Assembly (NCBI GenBank): GCA_937981305.1
Contig: CALJPB010000324.1
Span: 1 to 5,371, forward strand
Source: an uncultured Selenomonas sp.
GTDB lineage: Bacteria > Bacillota > Negativicutes > Selenomonadales > Selenomonadaceae
Length of the DNA stretch: 5,371 nucleotides
Direction: 5' to 3'
Shown in pieces: positions 1 through 4,352 of the stretch. Made by a program: the position numbers and the translations under genes. How positions within the stretch are numbered: position 1 is the first letter of the stretch; every line of letters begins with the position of its first letter. The notes beneath the pieces were generated by a model that worked only from the letters and a program-made list of their open reading frames with translations, had not been told where the DNA came from and searched no databases.

Positions 1-205
1 GTCATTGAACGGTAATGACGGCAGTTTTGCAACGCTCATCAGCGCGGATACGCTTGCCTATCGCCGACTGCATGATACCAAAGCCGTACGAAAAAACCTC
101 TCCATTCCCCGATGGCTGGATACTCTTGCGGTGGAGCACAACATCAACTTCTCGAATATCCTGCAGAACGCCCTTATGCGCGAACTCGGCGTGAGCAAGG
201 CATAA
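1..205 (+). CDS. hicB: HicB-family antitoxin, C-terminal part (5' end outside window)
   Basis: The frame is open from base 2 to a TAA at 203-205 and enters from outside the window, so the true start is not visible; the TTG at 5 is only an internal codon. The segment SFATLISADTLAYRRLHDTK, followed by a basic strand and SIPRWLDTLAVEHNINFS, ending in LQNAL and RELGV, matches the usual C-terminus of HicB. There a small partly degenerate RNase-H-like domain is followed by a short ribbon-helix-helix DNA-binding tail. In known systems HicB neutralises the HicA mRNA interferase and autoregulates the operon. HicA, if present, would lie to the left, outside the window. The gene runs rightward, convergent with the antirepressor operon, and such pairs are common phage cargo. 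No rightward terminator is seen after it. The family call is fairly secure; function as a working pair cannot be judged. Confidence 0.78.
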   Translation, partial: SLNGNDGSFATLISADTLAYRRLHDTKAVRKNLSIPRWLDTLAVEHNINFSNILQNALMRELGVSKA

Positions 206-300
206 ACAGGAACTCAATCCGATTTTCGTGAATTTCGACGGGCGTTTCCTGTAAATCAATCTCTCGCCCATCCGTATGACCTTTTTCATAACAGCTCCAT
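206..300 (-). pseudogene. Possible broken 5' remnant of a leftward gene, with strong SD
   Basis: On the minus strand an excellent SD (AGGAGGAG, 308-315) sits 7 nt before an ATG at 298-300, but that frame stops after four codons (MELL). The TGA overlaps a second ATG at 287-289 that has its own GGAG, opening MKKVIR. In a third frame the next codons read DGREIDLQETPVEIHENRIE followed by FLFMP, which looks like real protein, whereas the MKKVIR frame becomes basic and low in pattern. A one-base indel near 275 would join MKKVIR to DGREIDLQETP. Sense-like sequence fades about where hicB ends. This may be the start of a phage gene cut by hicAB insertion. I recognise no family, and chance is a real alternative. 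Confidence 0.2.
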
Positions 301-328
301 TCGCAAACTCCTCCTAAAAATGAGTATC

Positions 329-356
329 AAAAAACCCGCCCAGAGTTGAGCGGGTT
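329..356 (-). terminator. Intrinsic terminator closing the antirepressor operon
   Basis: Read leftward, a 7-bp GC-rich stem (AACCCGC at 356-350 pairing with GCGGGTT at 339-333) with a 10-nt loop runs straight into a tract of six U (334-329). It begins about 19 bases after the stop codon of the 60-aa gene. In the rightward sense there is no U tract, so it should not terminate hicB transcripts. Confidence 0.8.
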
Positions 357-374
357 CGCTGATGAAGTTGTAGT

Positions 375-557
375 TTACTGCTGATTGCGCTTGCGGCGGG
401 CACGCTCCATGCGCTTTCCCATGATGACGCCAAGCGTATAACTGCGCATCATCTCCCAAACGTCAATCGGACGTCGCTTGTCGATCAGACCGTAAATCTC
501 TGACGTTGCGTTATCATCTGGAAGAAACTGATGTCCAAGCAGTTCTGAGGTCGTCAT
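375..557 (-). CDS. 60-aa unknown protein coupled to the antirepressor
   Basis: I do not recognise this protein. The N-terminal half is mildly acidic and polar (DDNATSEIYG). The middle, RRPIDVWEMMRSYTLGVIMG, is amphipathic with a short hydrophobic run too weak for a confident membrane segment. The C-terminus is strongly basic (KRMERARRKRNQQ), which could bind nucleic acid or a membrane surface. The ATG at 557 follows the antirepressor stop by 2 bases, and its SD (GGGAGGTGG, about 566-574) lies inside the last antirepressor codons, so the two are probably co-translated. It is the last gene before the terminator. The tight link suggests a job beside the antirepressor, but that is inference only. 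Confidence 0.72.
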   Translation of the reverse strand: MTTSELLGHQFLPDDNATSEIYGLIDKRRPIDVWEMMRSYTLGVIMGKRMERARRKRNQQ

Positions 558-559
558 GA

Positions 560-1306
560 TTACGCCACCTCCCGTCCGAAAATCTTCTCAAACACGGGGA
601 TGACGCTGTCATAGTACCGCCACGTCTCGACTTCCTTGACGCTGTGCTCAGACTTGCTGTAGAACAGCTTGCCGTACTCGGGCGTTTTCAGCTTGTGCGC
701 GTTCGCCAGCTTGCCGATCTTGTTTGCGGAAACGCCGAACATTGCTCCGATCTCCGTTGCAGAGTAGGTCTTGCGCTCGACTTCCTGCAAGGGCAGGACA
801 GGTACACCGCCGTTGAGTGCCTCTGCGGACTTCGCCTGCAGGATGTAGCGGTACTCAGGGATGTCGATCTGCGCGGCGATCTTGAGATACTGGTTCGACT
901 CACGCACACGCGCGTTCAGCATACGGGCTTTGAGTTCCTGTTCCTTAAACTCGCTGCGGTCTTTCGGGATGGTGTTGTACGAGCCAGTCTTGCGGATGGA
1001 GGGCAGCACTTCCGATGTAACCCAACGCTTGAACTGCTTTGCCTTGGGGAGCTTCGAGCCGAAAATCAGAGCATAGACGCCTGATTCGTTGATGATGGTT
1101 GCCGTCTGCGTTCCGCGCGACGGGGTGGTGATTTGCCACCCCGTCTTATCTTCCTCGTCAACGTGGGTTTTCAGCGCATTCACCGTATCTTTGTAGCCGA
1201 GAATATCCGCCACATCCTTGCCGACGAAATACGGCTCTCCATCCTTCACAATCGTCCGTACTTTGCCAAATTCGGCGCTCTCAAAAATCTGTACTTCGTT
1301 TGCCAT
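560..1306 (-). CDS. Phage antirepressor with N-terminal Bro-N domain
   Basis: A 248-aa protein. Residues 1-110 form a Bro-N domain: FVGKDVADILGY at 27-38, GVYALIFGS at 76-84, and the closing EVLPSIRKTGSY at 99-110 are the family's typical blocks. A charged linker (115-150) follows. Residues 175-245 form a second domain with a helix-turn-helix-like segment YSATEIGAMFGVSANKIGKL (181-200) and an aromatic end YYDSVIPVFEKIF, as found in many Ant-type antirepressors. Such proteins bind DNA and/or phage repressors and promote induction; which repressor is targeted here is unknown. The ATG at 1306 has SD AGGAGA at 1315-1320. The nearest clear promoter in the same direction is the one before the RHH gene at 1418-1597, 111 bases upstream, so the two probably share a transcript. 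The length is normal and no lesion is seen. Confidence 0.9.
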   Translation of the reverse strand: MANEVQIFESAEFGKVRTIVKDGEPYFVGKDVADILGYKDTVNALKTHVDEEDKTGWQITTPSRGTQTATIINESGVYALIFGSKLPKAKQFKRWVTSEVLPSIRKTGSYNTIPKDRSEFKEQELKARMLNARVRESNQYLKIAAQIDIPEYRYILQAKSAEALNGGVPVLPLQEVERKTYSATEIGAMFGVSANKIGKLANAHKLKTPEYGKLFYSKSEHSVKEVETWRYYDSVIPVFEKIFGREVA

Positions 1307-1312
1307 TATGCA

Positions 1313-1337
1313 ATTCTCCTTTTCCTGCCCAAAGAAT
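1313..1337 (-). promoter_or_regulatory. Possible hairpin masking the antirepressor SD
   Basis: In the leftward mRNA, AUUCUUU (1337-1331) can pair with GGAGAAU (1319-1313): five Watson-Crick pairs plus two G-U, with an 11-nt loop. The right arm contains most of the SD of the antirepressor gene. The stem is weak, so masking may be partial. It would make antirepressor translation sensitive to upstream ribosomes or to an antisense RNA. Confidence 0.3.
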
Positions 1338-1348
1338 CATGCTATAAT
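1320..1348 (+). promoter_or_regulatory. Rightward extended -10 promoter in the repressor-antirepressor gap
   Basis: TGCTATAAT at 1340-1348 is a perfect extended -10 element (TGn plus consensus TATAAT). The -35 position, TTTTCC at 1320-1325 with a 17-bp spacer, is poor, but extended -10 promoters tolerate this. It faces away from the antirepressor gene, toward the 3' end of the RHH gene, opposing the leftward operon. Expected transcription start is near A1355. No rightward open frame with an SD follows, so the product is probably non-coding. Confidence 0.5.
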
Positions 1349-1363
1349 GGATTTAGCAAATCC
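1349..1363. repeat. Palindrome at the rightward promoter start site
   Basis: GGATTTAGCAAATCC is a perfect 6-bp inverted repeat around a 3-bp centre. It directly follows the -10 element and covers the expected start site, a usual position for an operator. It shares no sequence with the RHH operator at 1609-1652, so it would answer to a different regulator. It could equally be a small hairpin in the leftward mRNA. Confidence 0.4.
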
Positions 1364-1433
1364 TTCGGGTTTTGTTCTAGGAACGGGTTTTGTTGTCTTG
1401 GTCGGCGACAACCCGTTCTATTTATTTGCTTTT
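1355..1433 (+). ncRNA. Candidate antisense RNA opposing the RHH-antirepressor transcript
   Basis: From the extended -10 promoter a transcript of about 75-80 nt would form two hairpins. The first (1355-1376) is AGCAAAUCC, a UUCG tetraloop closed by C-G, then GGUUUUGUU, with one U-U mismatch and one G-U pair. The second (1381-1418) has the perfect 9-bp stem GAACGGGUU/AACCCGUUC, with an extra GUC/GAC helix across a 5-nt bulge, and is followed by UAUUUAUUUGCUUUU. As an alternative, the 5' end AGCAAAU (1355-1361) is exactly complementary to AUUUGCU (1424-1430). The RNA is fully antisense to the intercistronic mRNA and the last four codons and stop of the RHH gene. It stops short of the antirepressor SD by about 35 bases. 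The hairpins alone could also belong to the leftward mRNA, so the strand rests on the promoter and the U tract. Confidence 0.42.
1381..1433 (+). terminator. Probable intrinsic terminator of the rightward small RNA
   Basis: The stem GAACGGGTT (1381-1389) with AACCCGTTC (1410-1418) is followed by TATTTATTTGCTTTT. The loop is long, though an inner GTC/GAC pair shortens it. The tract is U-rich but interrupted, so efficiency may be moderate. Read leftward, the same stem is followed by CTAGAAC without U, so it should not terminate the repressor-antirepressor mRNA. Confidence 0.42.
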
Positions 1434-1597
1434 AGCTCGTCCTCTACCAGTTTTATCCCACGTTTTAGTACGTCTGTCCGTGTTGTCTCTAATGAATCTG
1501 CACAACGACGCAGTCTTTCGGATTCATCTTGTGTGAGCCTAATTTCTAGTCGTACATTTTGAGGGTTTACTGATTTAGGTCTACCTATTCGAGCCAT
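1418..1597 (-). CDS. 59-aa ribbon-helix-helix (Arc/CopG-type) transcription repressor
   Basis: This short frame codes for a protein beginning MARIGRPKSVNP, followed by a basic beta strand (NVRLEIRLT, about 14-22), helix A (QDESERLRRCADSL, 23-36) and helix B after TTRT (TDVLKRGIKLVEDELK, 41-56). That is the full ribbon-helix-helix fold, in which two strands pair in a dimer and enter the major groove. P22 Arc is 53 aa, a similar size. The GRPK near the N-terminus may be a minor-groove arm. The ATG at 1597 is preceded by AGGTGAGG (1600-1607), and the TAG is at 1418-1420. Its promoter carries a perfect inverted repeat, so self-repression is the likely mode. The antirepressor gene follows in the same direction after 111 bases. 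Presence and fold are well supported; the exact subfamily is not. Confidence 0.85.
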   Translation of the reverse strand: MARIGRPKSVNPQNVRLEIRLTQDESERLRRCADSLETTRTDVLKRGIKLVEDELKANK

Positions 1598-1608
1598 TTC
1601 CTCACCTC

Positions 1609-1652
1609 ACTTTTTGCCCGTACTATTATTATATTTCATACGGGCAAAAAGT
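1609..1652. repeat. 14-bp perfect inverted repeat, probable operator of the RHH repressor
   Basis: ACTTTTTGCCCGTA (1609-1622) and TACGGGCAAAAAGT (1639-1652) are exact reverse complements, separated by 16 bp. One arm fills the -35/-10 spacer of the leftward promoter and overlaps the end of its -35. The other covers the start site and leader. Arm centres are 30 bp apart, nearly three helical turns, so both would face the same side of the DNA. The mRNA would contain only one arm, so this is a DNA site and not an RNA hairpin. Bound repressor would block polymerase at both ends. Confidence 0.72.
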
Positions 1653-1655
1653 CAA
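1628..1655 (-). promoter_or_regulatory. Leftward sigma-70-type promoter for the RHH repressor and antirepressor
   Basis: On the minus strand, TTGACT (1655-1650) and TATAAT (1633-1628) are near-consensus -35 and -10 boxes with a 16-bp spacer. Start is expected near 1621-1623, giving a leader of about 25 nt to the RHH start codon. It is the only strong leftward promoter seen before the repressor-antirepressor-60-aa gene set. Like P22 Pant, it is strong and overlaps the presumed operator of its first gene. Confidence 0.75.
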
Positions 1656-1763
1656 GAGGTTTTTATCCGACCATAAGATGTATTTTCTTTAATATTTAGC
1701 AGGGATTCCCTTCACTCAAATAGAATACTGCAATCAGATCCTATAGCTGAGAGGAGTGTTTTC

Positions 1764-1931
1764 ATGAAATACTGCAAATACTGTGATAGAGAAGTCAAGC
1801 CAAGAAAAGAGGTCAACTGGATCATCGTGCTTCTACTGATCGTTCTTACAGGCGGGGTCGGTCTTCTGATATACCTACCGTTTTACGTTTTCAAGCACGC
1901 TTCCTGTCCAATCTGTGGTGCTGAACTCTGA
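1764..1931 (+). CDS. 55-aa zinc-ribbon protein with one membrane hairpin or helix (LITAF-like layout)
   Basis: The product starts MKYCKYCDREVKPRKEV, then a long hydrophobic stretch (about 18-43: NWIIVLLLIVLTGGVGLLIY and on), then KHASCPICGAEL at the end. Two CxxC pairs (Cys 4/7 and 48/51) flank the hydrophobic segment, the layout of LITAF-type domains, in which both pairs bind one zinc while the middle dips into the membrane. The SD AGGAG (1752-1756) is 7 nt from the ATG. It is the only rightward gene among leftward phage genes and has its own terminator at 1940-1972, like a moron expressed from the prophage. TAGAAT at 1721-1726 is a possible but weak -10. A role in host-surface change or superinfection exclusion is a guess from size and context; no experimental function is implied. 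Confidence 0.75.
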   Translation: MKYCKYCDREVKPRKEVNWIIVLLLIVLTGGVGLLIYLPFYVFKHASCPICGAEL

Positions 1932-1939
1932 CCTAGTCA

Positions 1940-1972
1940 AGCAGTCCCGTCAAAGGGGCTGCTTTTTCTTTT
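1940..1972 (+). terminator. Intrinsic terminator of the zinc-ribbon gene
   Basis: AGCAGTCCC (1940-1948) pairs with GGGGCTGCT (1955-1963), a 9-bp stem with one G-U pair and a 6-nt loop, followed by TTTTCTTTT. It starts 9 bases after the TGA. Leftward, the stem is not followed by U, so late transcription from the tail tube gene may pass through it. Confidence 0.8.
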
Positions 1973-1975
1973 GTC

Positions 1976-2920
1976 TCAGTATGCTTCCTGCTGATTCTTG
2001 AGCGTCGTTGTAACGATGCTCGTTCCGTCTGCCGAGAATGCACGCCACTTTACATCCACCACCACGCCTGCGGGGCCACTGATCTGCGCGTCGAACGGCT
2101 CAAACTGTACGGTCGGCATTGCAAAAACGAGCGATGTATTCTCGTCGAGTTTGAATCCGATCTCCATAGCGACGGGCGCACCCGTATCCGCCTTGTCCAT
2201 CCACTCGGTCGACGTAAAAAGAGCCTTGAGACTGCCCGAAACCTTCATGAGCCCTTCGGGAATGTCCCCGCGCAGACCTCCGCCGCCGACAACGTACTGA
2301 TCGCCGTCGAGGTTCGCATTGATCTCAAGTGCTCCCTCTTTGACGATGCGGCTCTCCGCGCCATCGATCTTGACGTAGGCATGGTTCTGTGCGATGCGCA
2401 GGAGCTTTGCCGCCTTTGCCGCGCTGTCATACGCCGTGCCGTCCTGCTCACGCGATGCGCCCATGACGTTGTACTTGAACGTCATTTCACTGTCCTGCCC
2501 GTAGTCGACGGAGAAGGTGTTGATCTTGACACCCTTGTAGCGGACGTACTTACTGAGGTCGGGGAAAGCTTTCTCGACGATTATGGACGGCTGCGTGTCC
2601 TTGACCGTGAAGACGTGCGTCTTGTTCGCCGTTGTCCCCGTGGTCTTGGGGTCGCCAAAAAGAGCCTTGAGCATATATCCCGAGGACACATAGTCTGCGG
2701 GCATCTCAATGTCCCCGTCCACGCTGACGCGCCCGAGTGCCGGCTGCGTATCATTGCGCGTGCCCGTAATCGTGTCCGATTCGATGAGCGTCTGCGCCTT
2801 CGAGAGGTCGTTGCTGTTCATCGGCAGTGCGACGCCCTTTTTCGTTCCGGGTGCGACTCCAAACGAGGATTCAAAGTCAATCACCATCGCGGACTTATAT
2901 CCGCGTGCCTGCTTAGCCAT
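1976..2920 (-). CDS. Phage tail tube protein (major tail protein)
   Basis: The 314-aa product has the length and composition of siphovirus major tail proteins that stack as hexameric rings to form the tail tube. Recognisable parts are the N-terminal KQARGYKSAMVIDFESSFGV (3-22), the VSVDGDIEMPADYVSSGYML block (65-84), in which a beta-rich domain is set against a short helix before KALFGDP, and a Gly-rich loop VVGGGGLRGDIPEGL in the second half. The segment after about 190 could hold a second beta domain. The start is fixed by AAGGAGG a few bases before the ATG at 2920. The stop of the preceding gene overlaps that SD. It follows the neck genes, the standard place. Tail chaperone and tape-measure genes expected next are not found in this window. 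Confidence 0.85.
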   Translation of the reverse strand: MAKQARGYKSAMVIDFESSFGVAPGTKKGVALPMNSNDLSKAQTLIESDTITGTRNDTQPALGRVSVDGDIEMPADYVSSGYMLKALFGDPKTTGTTANKTHVFTVKDTQPSIIVEKAFPDLSKYVRYKGVKINTFSVDYGQDSEMTFKYNVMGASREQDGTAYDSAAKAAKLLRIAQNHAYVKIDGAESRIVKEGALEINANLDGDQYVVGGGGLRGDIPEGLMKVSGSLKALFTSTEWMDKADTGAPVAMEIGFKLDENTSLVFAMPTVQFEPFDAQISGPAGVVVDVKWRAFSADGTSIVTTTLKNQQEAY

Positions 2921-2931
2921 ATCGTTCCTCC

Positions 2932-3369
2932 TTATGTTTCCTCATAGACGATGATCTCAAGTGAGGTGCGGCTGCCGACAAGCGGGCGCACGCTGTCCCC
3001 ATCGCCGCCGGTCTCGATCATGCGCACCCGCATAAGCTGCACACCGTCCGCGATGTATGTGGTCTCCTTCTCATAGCGCCGCAATGCGTCCATCAACGCC
3101 CCTTCAAGGTGGGCGAGTGCTCTGTAGCCTTTTTCCAGATACGAAACGCTCGATTTCACCCACGTATCGACGCTGACCTGCACGCGCATATCCTGCACAA
3201 GGTCATCACTCGCAGGACGCTCACGATCACGCTGAATAAAAATCAGACCTTTGCCGTTTTCGTCGGGGCGCACATCGCTCGGCTTGTAGCCGCCGATATA
3301 GACCTGATCGGCGATGTCTGCCGCGCGCAGATAGTCGCGCAGGCTCTCCAGTACCTTTAGCCAGAGCAT
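2932..3369 (-). CDS. Probable tail terminator / tail completion protein
   Basis: The 145-aa product begins MLWLKVLESLRDYLRAADIA and contains an alternating beta region (VYIGGY, GLIFIQRDRER, MRVQVSVDTWV) with a central helix (YRALAHLEGALMDALRRYE), ending in LEIIVYEET. This alpha/beta layout and the place just before the tail tube gene fit gpU-like or DUF3168-like terminators, which cap the tube and join it to the head. The frame is open to an ATG at 3402, but that start would overlap the preceding gene by 29 bases and lacks a good SD. The ATG at 3369 has GGGGGTGA at about 6 nt and sits just after the previous stop at 3374. The function rests mainly on position. Confidence 0.66.
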   Translation of the reverse strand: MLWLKVLESLRDYLRAADIADQVYIGGYKPSDVRPDENGKGLIFIQRDRERPASDDLVQDMRVQVSVDTWVKSSVSYLEKGYRALAHLEGALMDALRRYEKETTYIADGVQLMRVRMIETGGDGDSVRPLVGSRTSLEIIVYEET

Positions 3370-3373
3370 TCCG

Positions 3374-3751
3374 TCACCCCCGATAAAGCGCGATGCTGCC
3401 ATAGGGACTGCCCGCCGCCGCGCCCGTGAGTGCGGCCGCTGTCATGGACGCCTCAAGGCGTTTCATCTCGTCGCGGTAAAAACTGTATTTTCCCGCATAG
3501 CTGTCCCGATCATCCGAGCCGCTTCCCCATGTCTGTGTACCTGTGTAACTTTTACGCATACACAACTCGCGGAACACGTAGACCGTGAGGAATCGCCGCA
3601 CATAGTAGGTCGGCTGCACGGTATCCCACGCAACTCCGAGACCTGCCGCCGCTGCTCGCAGGTACTCCTCCGCCTCTGTGATGAGATCATCCGTCACGGA
3701 CGCGCCGAGCAGTTCGTCCTTATCCTGTAATGCGTCTGCTTGTAATAGCAT
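3374..3751 (-). CDS. Probable head-tail connector (adaptor) protein
   Basis: The 125-aa product is mostly helical: DDLITEAEEYLRAAAAGLGV near the N-terminus, then YYVRRFLTVYVFRELCMRKS, then a Ser/Gly/Asp loop and YSFYRDEMKRLEASMTAAAL. This helix bundle with an Arg/Tyr-rich second helix is the pattern of gp6-like or gp36-type head-tail adaptors that form a ring under the portal. The ATG at 3751 is chosen because GGAGGT lies 5 nt upstream; the longer frame to 3790 only adds sequence inside the preceding gene. Its start overlaps that gene by 32 bases, implying coupled translation. The C-terminal SPYGSIALYRG resembles an extended docking tail. The connector call is inference from fold pattern and position. 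Confidence 0.66.
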   Translation of the reverse strand: MLLQADALQDKDELLGASVTDDLITEAEEYLRAAAAGLGVAWDTVQPTYYVRRFLTVYVFRELCMRKSYTGTQTWGSGSDDRDSYAGKYSFYRDEMKRLEASMTAAALTGAAAGSPYGSIALYRG

Positions 3752-4166
3752 CCTCCACCTCCCGCAGTGCCCGCTCCGTATAGCGGTCAAATATATTCAT
3801 GATCGTCTCTTGATTGGACTCAAATGCGTCATAGATAAATGGATCCGGATCCCATCCGGGGAAGCGGACGCGCTTGGCAAACAAAAACTTGTTCCCGTCC
3901 ACCCAGCGCAGCGCCTTCCTCCGCTTTGGGAAAATATCATGCGGTTTGATGCCCTCATGGATGAAAACAGCATAGGGGGCGATGTTCCCGTCGAGGTACA
4001 CACGCGCCTCCATACCATTCTCACCGATTGCCGTCTGCACCGCATCCTTGAGCCGTCCATGCCGCTGCTTGTATCGGTGCTCCATCTTGGCAGTCGTCGC
4101 AACCTCCACCACACTTGCCTCAACCGCAAGGCGCAGGTTACGACGGAACGCCTCAATGCTGCTCAT
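3720..4166 (-). CDS. HK97 gp10-like neck/tail protein
   Basis: The 148-aa product starts MSSIEAFRRNLRLAVEASVV, a long helix that continues to KMEHRYKQRHGRLKDAVQT (the usual R-GRL-A pattern). A beta section with AYAVFIHEG-like residues (PYAVFIHEGIKPHDIFPK) follows, then KALRWV, FAKRVRFPG, and a final DPDPFIYDAF plus helix. The Y--(F/I)-E-G then PK-KAL then K-V--PG then PF series is characteristic of the HK97 gp10 family, which helps complete the neck and attach the tail. The ATG at 4166 overlaps the previous gene by 14 bases (ATGAGCAGCATTGA). Its SD (GAGGG) is only 2-3 nt away, so it probably depends on coupling. The longer open frame to 4274 lies inside the previous gene and reads as arginine-rich noise. 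Confidence 0.76.
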   Translation of the reverse strand: MSSIEAFRRNLRLAVEASVVEVATTAKMEHRYKQRHGRLKDAVQTAIGENGMEARVYLDGNIAPYAVFIHEGIKPHDIFPKRRKALRWVDGNKFLFAKRVRFPGWDPDPFIYDAFESNQETIMNIFDRYTERALREVEDAITSRRITG

Positions 4167-4341
4167 CACCCTCAGGCGGCGCAGCGACCTCCTTTTTGCC
4201 CTTGCCGCCCTTCGGGGGCTTATCTTCCTTGACCTCCGCCACCTCAATCGGCATGGGGACAAAGCCCTGTGCAATCAGCCCTGCCGCCTGTTCCTCGGTC
4301 GCCGCATACTGCACTTCGTTCAGCCGTACCAGTCTTGTCAT
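4153..4341 (-). CDS. 62-aa protein of unknown function after the capsid gene
   Basis: It begins MTRLVRLNEVQYAATEEQAA and continues GLIAQGFVPMP, then a highly charged Lys/Glu/Pro tail (KEDKPPKGGKGKKEVAAPPE). The first half resembles the short 'mind the next residue number' beta-helix motifs that many phages carry next to the capsid gene, in which a strand is followed by a helix with A-LIAQGF; I cannot assign a named family. The tail looks disordered. The ATG at 4341 is chosen because GAGGAGG lies just upstream; the open frame to 4437 would overlap the capsid gene. Conserved position between capsid and neck genes suggests a structural or assembly role, which is unproven. Confidence 0.68.
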   Translation of the reverse strand: MTRLVRLNEVQYAATEEQAAGLIAQGFVPMPIEVAEVKEDKPPKGGKGKKEVAAPPEGDEQH

Positions 4342-4352
4342 TGTGTTCCTCC

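Noticed and set aside
206..252. 7-bp inverted repeat ACAGGAA / TTCCTGT just after hicB
   Set aside because: The loop is 33 bases, the arms are short and no U tract follows, so it does not qualify as a hicB terminator.
2..289. Leftward 95-codon open frame
   Set aside because: Most of it is antisense to hicB, and the product lacks any family pattern. Only its first codons are considered, as part of the possible remnant at 206-300.
922..928. TACGGGC, identical to the core of the RHH operator arm, inside the antirepressor gene
   Set aside because: The A-tract is missing and there is no partner arm; a 7-base match is expected by chance in a window this size.
644..1084. Rightward 146-codon open frame over the antirepressor gene
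   Set aside because: Shadow of the Bro-N gene: no SD, Leu/Arg-rich product and no recognisable domain.
1306..1430. P1-type c4 RNA on the leftward strand
   Set aside because: No short segments complementary to the antirepressor SD were found in the leftward gap RNA, which that mechanism requires.
1218..1562. Rightward 114-codon open frame across the repressor-antirepressor gap
   Set aside because: It has no SD and is antisense to two supported genes. The Ser-rich end reflects the complement of the RHH gene.
1721..1726. TAGAAT as -10 of the zinc-ribbon gene
   Set aside because: The best -35 (TTAGCA at 1696-1701) needs a 19-bp spacer and is poor, so it is not annotated as a promoter.
2381..2947. 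Rightward 188-codon frame over the tail tube gene
   Set aside because: A long shadow frame caused by GC-rich codon use; no SD and Arg/Val/Leu noise.
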